From Desulfarculus baarsii DSM 2075 (GTDB lineage: Bacteria; Desulfobacterota; Desulfarculia; Desulfarculales; Desulfarculaceae): a DNA stretch of 64,000 nucleotides. Numbering within the stretch: position 1 is the stretch's first letter; each line of letters starts with the position of its first letter. The position numbers and the translations under genes are program-made. Below, one piece after another: positions 10,252 through 18,810 of this stretch. The stretch covers positions 1,081,501 through 1,145,500 of the forward strand of contig NC_014365.1 of NCBI RefSeq assembly GCF_000143965.1, given 5' to 3'. The notes beneath the pieces are model-generated. The model saw nothing but the letters and a program-made list of their open reading frames with translations, made no database searches and was not told the DNA's origin.

Positions 10252-12162
10252 ATGATTAAACGAATGCTGATAAATGCCCGTGAACCCGGCGAATTGCGGG
10301 TCGCGTTGGTGGAAGGCGGCCGACTGGAGGCCTTTTTCGTCGAGACGGCCGCCCGCGAACAGACGCGGGGCAACATCTACAAAGGCGTGGTGGTCAACGT
10401 CGAACGCAGCCTACAGGCGGCGTTCGTGGACTACGGCGCGGGGCGCAACGGCTTTTTGCAGATAAGCGACCTGTGCCCGGCCTTCATCAAAGGCGCGGGC
10501 CACAACGGCCGCGTGAACAAGCCCATCCAGGAGGTGCTGCGGGCCGGCCACGAGCTTTTGGTTCAGGTGGTCAAAGAGGAAACCGCCACCAAGGGCGCCA
10601 GTCTGACCACGTTTTTTTCCATCCCCGGCCAATACATGGTGCTGACGCCCGGCCACGAGAGCCAGGGCGTCTCGCGCAAGATCGAATCCGAGGCCGAGCG
10701 CGAGCGCATCAAGGAAGCCCTGGCCGGCGCGTCGTGCCCCGAGGGCATCGGAGTCATCGCCCGCACCGCCGCCGAAGGCCGCTCCAAGCGCGAGATCCAG
10801 CAAAACCTGCAGCAGTTGTTGCGCCTGTGGCTGGACATCAAGAAACGCGGCGACAGCGCCAAGCCGCGCACGCTGATCCACCGCGAGGAAGAACTGGCCG
10901 TGCGCGTGGTGCGCGACCACTTCACCAGCGACGTCACCGAGATCCTGGTCGACGATCAAGACGTCTTCAACCGCCTGCAACGCTATCTGGCCGTGGTCAG
11001 CCCCCGGCGCAAGACCCAGCTCAAGCTCTACACCGACCCCAGGCCCATTTTCCAGAAAAGCCAACTGGAACAACAGATCCTGTCGATATACCAGCCCACT
11101 GTCCCGCTGCCCTCCGGCGGCAGCATCGTCATCCACCCCACCGAGGCGCTGGTGTCCATCGACGTCAACTCCGGCCGCAACGTCAGCGGCAAGCAGATCG
11201 AGGAGACGGCGCTCAACGTCAACAAGGAGGCCGCCGTGGAGGTGGCCCGCCAGTTGCGCCTGCGCGACCTGGGCGGCTTGGTGGTGGTCGATTTCATCGA
11301 CATGCGCGACCGCGCCAACCAGCGCACCGTGCGCAAGGTGTTCGCCGACGAGCTGAAAAAAGACAAGGCCAAGATCACCATCGGGGCCATCAGCCGCTTT
11401 GGCCTGCTGGAGCTTAGCCGCCAGCGCATTCGGCCGCCCATCGATTTCGGCGCGACCATGGTCTGCCCCCACTGCCAGGGCCGCGGCCTGGTGCGCACCA
11501 CCGAGGCCATCGGCCGCGGCGTCATGCGCGCCCTGGAGCACAAGCTGGGTGATGGCGACAAGAGCGGCCTGCGCGTGAGGGTGGGCACCGAGGCGGCCAA
11601 CTATCTGCAGAACGTCCGGCGCGCCGACCTGATGCGCTTGGAGGAGCGCTACGGCCTGTGCATCGAGGTGTTGGCCGACCCCGGCCTTTCGCCCGAGGAA
11701 TCGCGCATGGAGCGTTTCGAGGCGACGTGGACTCCGCCCCAGCCGGCCGCGCCGCCGGTGCTTCAGGCCGTAATCGAGGCCCCGGAAGAGCCCGAGCCCG
11801 AGGAGTTCGAGGAAGACGAGGCCGATGGCGAAGGCGCCGTGGAGGCTGCCGCCGCCGACGAGCCGGCGAAGAAGTCGTCCTCGCGGCGGCGCAGGGGCGG
11901 GCGGCGCAAATCGGCCAAAAAAGACGCGATCGCGCCGGCGGCCCAACCCCAGGCCGGCCCCGCGCCGTCGGTCGAGGCCAAATCAATCGTCGAAACCCCG
12001 GTTGCCGAGCAATCCGGCGAGCCGACGGCGGCCAAAAAACGGCGTCGCCGGCCATCGTCCAGACGGCGTCGCAAGCCGGCCGAGGGGCAGGCCGCCGAGG
12101 CCAGATCGGCCATCGCGGCCGCGCCCGAGCACGGCGGCGTGATCGGCGACGAGGCCGATTGA
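10252..12162 (+). CDS. rng: Ribonuclease E/G
   Basis: This 636-aa endoribonuclease has an N-terminal S1 domain (GNIYKGVVVNVERSLQAAFV), then the RNase H/DNase I-like catalytic region. Asp304 (IDVNSG) and Asp347 (VDFIDM) correspond to the Mg-binding pair of E. coli RNase E. A Zn-link CPHC (Cys405, Cys408) follows. After about residue 490 comes an acidic stretch and then a long Lys/Arg/Ala-rich tail with RRRRGGRR-type patches, probably an RNA-binding disordered arm, shorter than that of E. coli RNase E. The start at 10252 has an AGGA site 8 bases upstream; earlier in-frame starts exist. Type G versus E cannot be settled by eye. Confidence 0.9.
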   Translation: MIKRMLINAREPGELRVALVEGGRLEAFFVETAAREQTRGNIYKGVVVNVERSLQAAFVDYGAGRNGFLQISDLCPAFIKGAGHNGRVNKPIQEVLRAGHELLVQVVKEETATKGASLTTFFSIPGQYMVLTPGHESQGVSRKIESEAERERIKEALAGASCPEGIGVIARTAAEGRSKREIQQNLQQLLRLWLDIKKRGDSAKPRTLIHREEELAVRVVRDHFTSDVTEILVDDQDVFNRLQRYLAVVSPRRKTQLKLYTDPRPIFQKSQLEQQILSIYQPTVPLPSGGSIVIHPTEALVSIDVNSGRNVSGKQIEETALNVNKEAAVEVARQLRLRDLGGLVVVDFIDMRDRANQRTVRKVFADELKKDKAKITIGAISRFGLLELSRQRIRPPIDFGATMVCPHCQGRGLVRTTEAIGRGVMRALEHKLGDGDKSGLRVRVGTEAANYLQNVRRADLMRLEERYGLCIEVLADPGLSPEESRMERFEATWTPPQPAAPPVLQAVIEAPEEPEPEEFEEDEADGEGAVEAAAADEPAKKSSSRRRRGGRRKSAKKDAIAPAAQPQAGPAPSVEAKSIVETPVAEQSGEPTAAKKRRRRPSSRRRRKPAEGQAAEARSAIAAAPEHGGVIGDEAD

Positions 12163-12223
12163 GCCTGGCCGATCCGGTCGGTCGGCCATCGCTTCGGGGC
12201 TTGTGACGTCTGACACATTTTTC

Positions 12224-12252
12224 TTGACAATGGTCTCGAGCCTGCGATAGAA
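12224..12252 (+). promoter_or_regulatory. Candidate distal promoter of aprBA
   Basis: A consensus TTGACA and an ATAGAA are separated by 17 bases, some 290 bases before aprB. The -35 is perfect and the -10 weak. Confidence 0.4.
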
Positions 12253-12312
12253 GATCACCACTTAACTGGAAGTTTTTTCCGCGCCTCTCGCCTGCCTGGC
12301 AGGAGGGGGCCG

Positions 12313-12344
12313 GGCAAGCAAAATACGTTCGTTTTTTGTTTGCC
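12313..12344 (+). terminator. Hairpin between the two candidate aprBA promoters
   Basis: GGCAAGCAAAA pairs with TTTTGTTTGCC (one G-T pair) around an 8-base loop, and the right arm carries six T. It may end transcripts from upstream (the RNase gene or the distal promoter) before the proximal promoter. The weak A-T base of the stem makes this uncertain. Confidence 0.35.
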
Positions 12345-12368
12345 TGGGGCGCGAAAAAAAGCTATACT
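12340..12368 (+). promoter_or_regulatory. Candidate proximal sigma-70 promoter of aprBA
   Basis: TTGCCT and TATACT are separated by 17 bases, with an A-rich spacer. This would start transcription near 12375 and give a leader of about 160 bases before aprB. It is the better of the two candidate promoters here. Confidence 0.5.
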
Positions 12369-12463
12369 TTGTTCCAATAGGCACAAGTAAAGATCATTGG
12401 GCGGCCTTGCCGAGCCGCGCGTGGCCAACGGGGCCGAGACCCGATGATGGTTGGCTAAAAAGA

Positions 12464-12514
12464 GACTGCGCGGGTGGCCCACGCAGTCGTGGAGTAGGTT
12501 GTCTCGCAACAACC
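12464..12514 (+). promoter_or_regulatory. Structured 5' leader of aprBA (two hairpins)
   Basis: Two perfect stems lie in the leader: GACTGCG/CGCAGTC with an 11-base loop (12464-12488), and GGTTGT/ACAACC with a 6-base loop (12497-12514). The second ends 10 bases before the GGAGG of aprB. They could stabilise the mRNA of a highly expressed operon; I do not recognise a riboswitch class. Confidence 0.45.
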
Positions 12515-12536
12515 AACACCCAACGGAGGAAACTGG

Positions 12537-12992
12537 ATGCCAAGCTACGTAATCGTCGAAAAGTGCGATGGCTGCAAGGGTCAGGACAAGACTGCTTGCA
12601 TGTACATCTGCCCCAACGACCTCATGCTGTTGGATAAAGACGGATCCATGGGCTATGGGGCGATGAAGGCTTTTAACCGTGACGTCTCCATGTGCTGGGA
12701 ATGCTACAACTGCGTGAAGATCTGCCCGCAGCAGGCGATCGACATCCGCGGTTACGCCGACTTCATGCCTCTGGGCGGTAGCGTTGTGCCTCTGCGCGGT
12801 TCCGACAGTATCATGTGGACCGTCAAATTCCGCGACGGCAACGTCAAGCGGTTCAAGTTCCCCATCCGCACCACCGCTGAAGGTTCCGCCGATCCGATGG
12901 GCGGCTTCCCCGTGGGCGACGGCGACATCAAATCCGCAAACCTGATGACCGAGCCGGCTTCCTGCGGCGCAGACGTACTTCCCACCCGCTAA
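12537..12992 (+). CDS. aprB: Adenylylsulfate reductase beta subunit (AprB)
   Basis: The 151-aa product carries two [4Fe-4S] binding patterns: Cys-x2-Cys-x8-Cys-x3-Cys in CDGCKGQDKTACMYICP, and CWECYNCVKICP. After these comes the AprB tail that wraps around AprA (MWTVKFRDGNVKRFKFPIRT). AprB passes electrons from the Qmo complex to the FAD of AprA during reduction of adenosine 5'-phosphosulfate to sulfite and AMP in the cytoplasm. GGAGG precedes the ATG by 7 bases and aprA follows 23 bases after the stop. The assignment is secure. Confidence 0.97.
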   Translation: MPSYVIVEKCDGCKGQDKTACMYICPNDLMLLDKDGSMGYGAMKAFNRDVSMCWECYNCVKICPQQAIDIRGYADFMPLGGSVVPLRGSDSIMWTVKFRDGNVKRFKFPIRTTAEGSADPMGGFPVGDGDIKSANLMTEPASCGADVLPTR

Positions 12993-13015
12993 GGTCAGAA
13001 GGAGGAGGATAAACA

Positions 13016-14884
13016 ATGCCGAATTTCGAGACTGTTCAGGTCACTACCGACCTTCTGATCTGTGGTGGCGGCATGGCTGCGGCCGGCGCCGCCGTCGAGG
13101 CCGCTTATTGGGCCAAAAAAAATGGTTTGAAAGTCACCTTGGTTGACAAGGCCGCTTTCGACCGTTCGGGCGCGGTGGCCATGGGCCTCAGCGCCATCAA
13201 CGAGTACATCGGCTACGCCGCCGGCGACAACTCGCTGGAAGACTACGTGAAGTACGTCCGCCAGGACCTCATGGGCATCGCCCGTGACGACTTGGTGTAC
13301 AACATCGCCCGTCACGTTGACGGTTCGGTGCATCTGTTCGAAAAATGGGGTCTGCCGATCTGGACCGACGAGAACGGCAAGTTCGTTCGCGAGGGTCGTT
13401 GGCAGATCATGATCAACGGCGAGTCCTACAAGGTGATCGTGGCCGAGGCCGCGAAGAACGCCATGAAGGACGCTGGCTGCGACATCATCGAGCGCGTGTT
13501 CATCGTCGGTCCGATCATGGACGGCGAGCGCGTGGCTGGCGCCTACGGCTTCAGCACCCGCGAGAACAAGTTCTACGTGTTCAACGCCAAAGCCACCATC
13601 GCCGTGATGGGCGGCGCCGTGCACGTGTTCCGTCCGCGCAGCGTCGGTGAAGGTCTGGGCCGTAGCTGGTATCCGCCGTTCAACAGCGGTTCGACCACCT
13701 ACTTCACCCTGCAGGCCGGCGCCGAGATGACCTGCCAGGAGATCCGCTTCATCCCCGTGCGCTTCAAAGACGCTTACGGCCCGGTGGGTGCGTGGTTCCT
13801 GCTGTTCAAGAGCCGCGCCACCAGCGCCACCGGCGGCGAGTACATGGCCGAGCGCAAGGCCGAGCTGAACAACTGGGCCCCCTATGGCCTGGTGAAGCCG
13901 ATCCCGGCCAACCTGCGTAACTACCTGGGCATGCTCGACGTCGACGCCGGCCTGGGCCCGCTATACATGGAGACCGCCGAGGCCATCCAGAAGCTGGCCG
14001 ACGCCTTCAAGGACGATCCCAAGGCCTTCAAGAAGAAGATGAAGACCCTGGAGAACGAGGCGTGGGAAGACTTCCTGGACATGACTTGCTCGCAGGCTCT
14101 TCTGTGGGCCTCCAGCAACATCTACCCCGAGCAGAGCCGCTCTGAGATCGCCGCTTGCGAGCCTTACTTCATCGGTTCGCACTCCGGTGGTTCGGGCGCC
14201 TGGGTCTCCGGTCCCGAAGACGTCAGCACCCCCTACAAGTGGGGCTACGGCAACATGACCACCACCAAGGGCCTGTTCACCGCTGGTGACGGCTCTGGCG
14301 CCTCCAGCCACAAGTTCTCCTCGGGCTCGCACGCCGAGGGTCGCTTCGCTGGCAAGGAAGCCGTTCGCTTCATCCTCGACAACAACACCCTGCCCGCCCT
14401 GGGCGACGTCGAGGCCCTGAAGGCCAAGGCTCTGGCTCCTCTGGCCCGCTTCGAGGAGTTCTCGGCCCTGTCGACCGACCCCCTGCTGAACCCCAACTAC
14501 ATCCGCCCGATGCAGTTCATGTTCCGCCTGCAGAAGATCATGGACGAGTACGCGGGTGGCGTCGTCAGCGCCTTCAAGACCTCCGACAAGCTGTTGGAGC
14601 GCGGTCTGGAGCTGCTGGCCATGCTGCAGGATGACTCTGGCAAGCTGGCCGCCAACGGCGTCTACGAGCTGGAGCGTTGCTGGGAGAACGTCCACCGCAT
14701 GTGGCAGGCCGAGGCCCACGTGCGCACCATCCTCTTCCGCGAGGAGACTCGTTGGCCGGGCTACTACTTCCGCGCCGACAAGCCCAAGATGGACGAGGCC
14801 AATTGGAAGTGCTTCGTCAACTGCACCTTCAAGGATGGCAAGTGGGAAATGAAGAAGGTTCCCGTTGTCCCCATGGACGTGTAG
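13016..14884 (+). CDS. aprA: Adenylylsulfate reductase alpha subunit (AprA)
   Basis: This 622-aa FAD enzyme of the fumarate reductase/succinate dehydrogenase type opens with a dinucleotide-binding GGGMAAAGAAVEAA and VTLVDKA. It has the AprA-specific RSGAVAMGLSAINEY and IGSHSGGSGAW stretches; the latter probably holds the active-site His. It reduces APS to sulfite plus AMP. A very strong AGGAGGAGG site precedes the ATG, consistent with high expression. Codon use is more uniform than in neighbours (many AAG, GAG, CTG), as expected for an abundant enzyme. A terminator follows. Confidence 0.98.
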   Translation: MPNFETVQVTTDLLICGGGMAAAGAAVEAAYWAKKNGLKVTLVDKAAFDRSGAVAMGLSAINEYIGYAAGDNSLEDYVKYVRQDLMGIARDDLVYNIARHVDGSVHLFEKWGLPIWTDENGKFVREGRWQIMINGESYKVIVAEAAKNAMKDAGCDIIERVFIVGPIMDGERVAGAYGFSTRENKFYVFNAKATIAVMGGAVHVFRPRSVGEGLGRSWYPPFNSGSTTYFTLQAGAEMTCQEIRFIPVRFKDAYGPVGAWFLLFKSRATSATGGEYMAERKAELNNWAPYGLVKPIPANLRNYLGMLDVDAGLGPLYMETAEAIQKLADAFKDDPKAFKKKMKTLENEAWEDFLDMTCSQALLWASSNIYPEQSRSEIAACEPYFIGSHSGGSGAWVSGPEDVSTPYKWGYGNMTTTKGLFTAGDGSGASSHKFSSGSHAEGRFAGKEAVRFILDNNTLPALGDVEALKAKALAPLARFEEFSALSTDPLLNPNYIRPMQFMFRLQKIMDEYAGGVVSAFKTSDKLLERGLELLAMLQDDSGKLAANGVYELERCWENVHRMWQAEAHVRTILFREETRWPGYYFRADKPKMDEANWKCFVNCTFKDGKWEMKKVPVVPMDV

Positions 14885-14905
14885 TGGCGATCCACTAGCG
14901 TGAGC

Positions 14906-14940
14906 AACTCCAGGCGCCGCACAGGCGCCTGGAGTTTTTT
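14906..14940 (+). terminator. Strong intrinsic terminator after aprA
   Basis: A perfect 13-bp stem, AACTCCAGGCGCC/GGCGCCTGGAGTT, with a 5-base loop runs into six T, 22 bases behind the aprA stop. It separates aprBA from qmoAB. Confidence 0.92.
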
Positions 14941-15055
14941 GCCCGCTCCGGGCGGCGGGCGCCTCCCGTGGCGGACAAAAGACTGTGTTTGCCGAAAACA
15001 GCGCGAATCTTCACGCTGGAATGCGCATCTTTCTGCTCTGGCCGCCAGCAAGTTC

Positions 15056-15084
15056 TGGACGTCGGTGACGGGAAGTTGTATATT
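15056..15084 (+). promoter_or_regulatory. Candidate promoter of qmoAB
   Basis: In the 345-bp gap between aprA and qmoA, TGGACG and TATATT are 17 bases apart, about 145 bases before qmoA. It supports separate transcription of qmoAB behind the aprA terminator. The rest of the gap shows no gene. Confidence 0.4.
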
Positions 15085-15229
15085 CTTTCACTAATCTTAT
15101 GCCCAAAGGGCCAGGAAAAAACGCCTCCGCCCGACATCACCCATCCGCGGCGAGGTCGCGGCGGTGGCTCGGGCAATCGTTGACCGGCGGTCGGCGGGGG
15201 CGACGATGCTATTTACCGGAGGACACTAA

Positions 15230-16486
15230 ATGACAGAGGAGAGCACGATGGGCCAAGCAATCATGGTCGTCGGTGCTGGCATGACCGGGCTCAGCGCCGC
15301 TCTGGAAGCGGCTGAAGCCGGCTGCAAGGTGGTTCTGGTCGAAAAGAACCCCTACCTTGGCGGTCGAGTGGCTCAGCTGCACCAATATTTCCCCAAGCTT
15401 TGCCCGCCCTACTGCGGCTTGGAGATAAATTTCCGGCGCGTCCGCAGCAACAGCAACATCGACATCCTGACCATGGCCGAGGTCACCGCCATCAGCGGCG
15501 AGCCCGGCAACTACAAAGTCAGCGTCAAGCAGTCCCCGCGGTTTGTCAACGACAAGTGCACCGCCTGCGGCAAGTGCGCCGAGGCCGTCGAGACCCAGAT
15601 CGACAGCGCCTTCAACTATGGCCTGTGCAAGACCAAGGCCGCTTACTTGCCCCACGACCTGGCCTTCCCCTACCGCTACGTCATCGACCCCAGCATCATC
15701 GGCACTCCCGAGGCCCAGAAGGCCAAGGACGCCTGTCCTTATGACGCGGTGGTTCTCGACGACGCCGAAAAAGAGCTGACCTTCGAGGTCGCTTCGGTGA
15801 TCTGGGCCGCCGGCTGGACCCCTTACGATCCCAGGAAGGTCCAGTACTACAACTTCGACAAGAGCCCCAACATCGTCACCAACGTGCAGATGGAGCGCCT
15901 GGCGGCCTTCAGCGGCCCCACCGGCGGCCAGATTCTGCGCCCCGGCGACGGCCAGGCCCCCAAGAGCGTGGCCTTTATCCAGTGCGCCGGCTCCCGCGAC
16001 ATCAACAACATGCCCCAGTGCTCGACGATCTGCTGTCTGGCCAGCCTCAAGCAGGCGACCTACGTCCGCGAAAAGCTGCCCGAGGCCAAGGTGACGATCT
16101 ACTTCATCGACATCCGGGCCATGGACCGCAACGAGGACTTCTACACCAAGGTCAAGGCCGACGAGGGCGTTTCGTTCGTCAAATCCAAGATTGCCATGAT
16201 CGAGCCCCAGGACGACGGCAGCCTGATCCTCGAAGGCGAAAACACCACCACCGGCGAACGCTTCAAGGCCCAGCACGACCTGGTCGTCCTGGCCACCGGC
16301 ATGCAGCCCAACACGGCGCTCAGCAAGGTTCCGGCCGAGGTCGAATACGATGAATACGGCTTCATGCGCCAGGGCGAAGGCATCTTCGGCGCGGGCACGG
16401 TTCGTCGGCCCAGCGAAGTCGTCACTTGCGTGCAGGACGGCACCGGCGCGGCCCTCAGAGCCATTCAACTGGTGGCCGGGAGGTAA
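15230..16486 (+). CDS. qmoA: Quinone-interacting membrane-bound oxidoreductase subunit A (QmoA)
   Basis: This 418-aa HdrA-like flavoprotein has an N-terminal FAD site (VVGAGMTGLSAALEAAEAG, then VEKNPYLGGRV) and the CPPYCGLEINFRR stretch typical of QmoA. A CTACGKC motif follows at about residue 106, and a second dinucleotide-binding part ends in GTVRRPSEVVTCVQDGTGAA. Qmo links the quinone pool or other donors to Apr, supplying electrons for APS reduction. GGAGG lies 7 bases before the ATG; an ATG six codons later is possible. QmoB follows immediately. Family identity is clear from length, motifs and place. Confidence 0.95.
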   Translation: MTEESTMGQAIMVVGAGMTGLSAALEAAEAGCKVVLVEKNPYLGGRVAQLHQYFPKLCPPYCGLEINFRRVRSNSNIDILTMAEVTAISGEPGNYKVSVKQSPRFVNDKCTACGKCAEAVETQIDSAFNYGLCKTKAAYLPHDLAFPYRYVIDPSIIGTPEAQKAKDACPYDAVVLDDAEKELTFEVASVIWAAGWTPYDPRKVQYYNFDKSPNIVTNVQMERLAAFSGPTGGQILRPGDGQAPKSVAFIQCAGSRDINNMPQCSTICCLASLKQATYVREKLPEAKVTIYFIDIRAMDRNEDFYTKVKADEGVSFVKSKIAMIEPQDDGSLILEGENTTTGERFKAQHDLVVLATGMQPNTALSKVPAEVEYDEYGFMRQGEGIFGAGTVRRPSEVVTCVQDGTGAALRAIQLVAGR

Positions 16487-16492
16487 ATGATC

Positions 16493-18730
16493 ATGAGCAA
16501 GAACGCAGTTTGCTATCTCTGCAAGGGCTGTGGCATCGGCGACGCCCTTGATTTCGAACGGCTTACCGAGGTCGTCGAGGAGGGCGGCGTCAGCGAGGTC
16601 AAGGAACATGACGCGCTGTGCTCTCCCGAGGGCCTGGCGATGATCAAAGAGGACATCGACGGCGGCGTCGACGCCGTGTTGATCGGCGCTTGCAGCAGCC
16701 GCGTCAAGACCGACGAGTTCTCCTTTGGCGGCGGCGTGGTTGTCGAGCGCACCAGCCTGCGCGAGCAGGTGGTGTGGTGCACCAGCCCCGACGCCACCGA
16801 TGACGGCGAGGAAGATCGCCAGATGCTGGCCGAGGACTACCTGCGCATGGCCTGCGTCAAGCTGGAAAAATGCCAGCCCCTCACGCCGTTCCAGCTCGAA
16901 GGCGAGATCTACAAGAGCCTCATGGTCGTTGGCGGCGGTCCCGCCGGCATGAGCGCGGCCATCCAGGCCGCCAAGGCCGGCAGCCAGGTCTTCTTGATCG
17001 AAAAAGAAGACAAGCTGGGCGGTTTCCTCAACACCATCGACAAGTTGGGCCCCCAGAGCCCGCCCTACACCGAGTTGGAAGACAACCCGGTGGCGGAGAT
17101 GGTCGGCCAGATCGAGGCCTCCGACAAGATCAAGGTCTTCACCGGCTGCACCGTGGCCAAGACCGCCGGCGCGCCCGGCAAGTTCGACGTGGAGCTGTCC
17201 AACGGCGAAAAGTTGCAGATCGGCGCCATCGTCCAGGCCACCGGCTGGCTGCCCTATGACGCCAGCAAGTTGGCCGACGAGCTGGCCTACGGCTCCTCGC
17301 CCGACATCGTCACCAACGTCGAGTTCGAGCAGATGGTCAAAGATGGCAAGCTGGCCCGCAAGTCCGATGGCGAGGATATCGCCGCCATCGCCTTCATCCA
17401 GTGCGCCGGCTCCCGCGACCAGAACCATCTGCCCTATTGTTCGGCCTTCTGCTGCCTGGTCTCGCTGAAGCAGGCCATCTACGTCAAGGAGCAGAACCCC
17501 GAGACGGCCGTCTACGTCATCTACAAAGACATCCGCACGCCCAGCCAGAGCGAGGAAGTCTATCGCGAGGCCCAGCGCAAGGGCGTGATCTTCATCCGCC
17601 GCGACGAGACCTACCCGACCATCACCGCCGGCGACAAGCTCAGCCTGGAAGTCAACGACGTCCTGCTGGGCGAGGACGTCAGCCTCGAAGAGCTGGACAT
17701 GGTCGTGCTGGCCACCGGCATGCGGCCCAACAACCCCAAGGTGGTCGACGCGCCGCTGGTGGCCTTTGGCGAGGACCAGGAAGTGGCCAAGAAGCTGACC
17801 GCCGAGGCCAAGGCCGCCTGCGAGGATTGGTCGGTGCTCAACCTGGACTACCGCCAGGGCAAGAACCTGCCGACCCTCAAGTACGCCATGCCCGACAGCC
17901 ACTTCATCTGCTTCCCCTACGAGAGCCGCCGCACGGGCATTTACCCGGTGGGCACCGTCCGCCGGCCCATGCGCCTGACCCAGGCCATCGACGACGGCGT
18001 GGGCGCGGCCCTCAAGGCCATCCAGGCCATCAAGGCCGCCGAGGCCGGTTGCGCCGTGCATCCGCGTAGCGGCGACGAAAGCTTCCCCGAGTTTTTCATG
18101 CAACGCTGCACCCAGTGCAAGCGCTGCACCGAGGAATGCCCCTTCGGCGCCATCAACGAGGACGAGAAGGCCAACCCGCTGCCCAACCCCACTCGCTGCC
18201 GTCGTTGCGGCGTGTGCATGGGCGCTTGCCCCGAGCGCATCATCTCCTTCAAGAACTACTCGGTGGACATGATCGGCTCGATGATCAAGGCCATCAACGT
18301 GCCCGAGGAGGACGATGAGAAGCCGCGGGTGATCATGCTGGCCTGCGAAAACGACGCCCTGCCGGCCATCGACATGGCCGCGGCCAAGGGCATGACCTGG
18401 AGCCCCTACGTGCGGCTGATCCCCATCCGCTGCCTGGGCTCGATGAACCTGGTCTGGATCGCCGACGCGCTGTCTTCGGGCATCGACGGCGTGGTGCTCT
18501 TGGGCTGCCGTCGCGGCGAAGACTACCAGTGCCACTTCATCAAGGGCTCCGAGCTGGCCAACGTGCGCATGTCCAAGATCTCCGAGACGCTCACCCGCCT
18601 CGTGTTGGAGAGCGACCGCGTGGCCGTCGAGGAAGTCAGCATCACCGACCTGCACAAGATTCCCGCCATCATCGATGCGTTCATGGAAACCATCGAAGAG
18701 GTTGGCCCGAACCCCTACAAGGGCTTCTAG
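16493..18730 (+). CDS. qmoB: QmoB, HdrA/MvhD-like flavoprotein
   Basis: About 745 aa. An N-terminal segment has cysteines in CYLCKGCG. An FAD-binding HdrA core follows (VVGGGPAGMSAAIQAAKAG, about residues 142-470). Two [4Fe-4S] clusters begin at Cys539 (CTQCKRCTEECP and CRRCGVCMGACP). A C-terminal MvhD-like domain ends the protein (LACENDALPAID, RCLGSMN, GCRRGEDYQCHF). MvhD domains usually pass electrons between hydrogenase and Hdr-type flavoproteins. The start is at 16493 (GGGAGG 9 bases upstream) or at 16487, right behind the qmoA stop. A strong terminator lies after it, before the hdrC-like gene. Confidence 0.95.
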   Translation: MSKNAVCYLCKGCGIGDALDFERLTEVVEEGGVSEVKEHDALCSPEGLAMIKEDIDGGVDAVLIGACSSRVKTDEFSFGGGVVVERTSLREQVVWCTSPDATDDGEEDRQMLAEDYLRMACVKLEKCQPLTPFQLEGEIYKSLMVVGGGPAGMSAAIQAAKAGSQVFLIEKEDKLGGFLNTIDKLGPQSPPYTELEDNPVAEMVGQIEASDKIKVFTGCTVAKTAGAPGKFDVELSNGEKLQIGAIVQATGWLPYDASKLADELAYGSSPDIVTNVEFEQMVKDGKLARKSDGEDIAAIAFIQCAGSRDQNHLPYCSAFCCLVSLKQAIYVKEQNPETAVYVIYKDIRTPSQSEEVYREAQRKGVIFIRRDETYPTITAGDKLSLEVNDVLLGEDVSLEELDMVVLATGMRPNNPKVVDAPLVAFGEDQEVAKKLTAEAKAACEDWSVLNLDYRQGKNLPTLKYAMPDSHFICFPYESRRTGIYPVGTVRRPMRLTQAIDDGVGAALKAIQAIKAAEAGCAVHPRSGDESFPEFFMQRCTQCKRCTEECPFGAINEDEKANPLPNPTRCRRCGVCMGACPERIISFKNYSVDMIGSMIKAINVPEEDDEKPRVIMLACENDALPAIDMAAAKGMTWSPYVRLIPIRCLGSMNLVWIADALSSGIDGVVLLGCRRGEDYQCHFIKGSELANVRMSKISETLTRLVLESDRVAVEEVSITDLHKIPAIIDAFMETIEEVGPNPYKGF

Positions 18731-18740
18731 GATAGTTGAG

Positions 18741-18769
18741 GGGGCCCACGCTCGTGGGCCCCTTTTTTT
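18741..18769 (+). terminator. Strong terminator between qmoB and the hdrC-like gene
   Basis: A perfect 9-bp stem, GGGGCCCAC/GTGGGCCCC, with a 4-base loop is followed by seven T, 10 bases behind the qmoB stop. The hdrC-like gene begins only 41 bases further on, so it is served by read-through or by a promoter I cannot see. Confidence 0.9.
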
Positions 18770-18810
18770 ATCCACTGAATGAATTTTGTTCATAGAGCGC
18801 GAGGTCTTAG

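Noticed and set aside
12380-12530. tRNA or known riboswitch in the aprBA leader
   Set aside because: The two stems do not make a cloverleaf, no acceptor end or T-loop is present, and no riboswitch core motif is visible.
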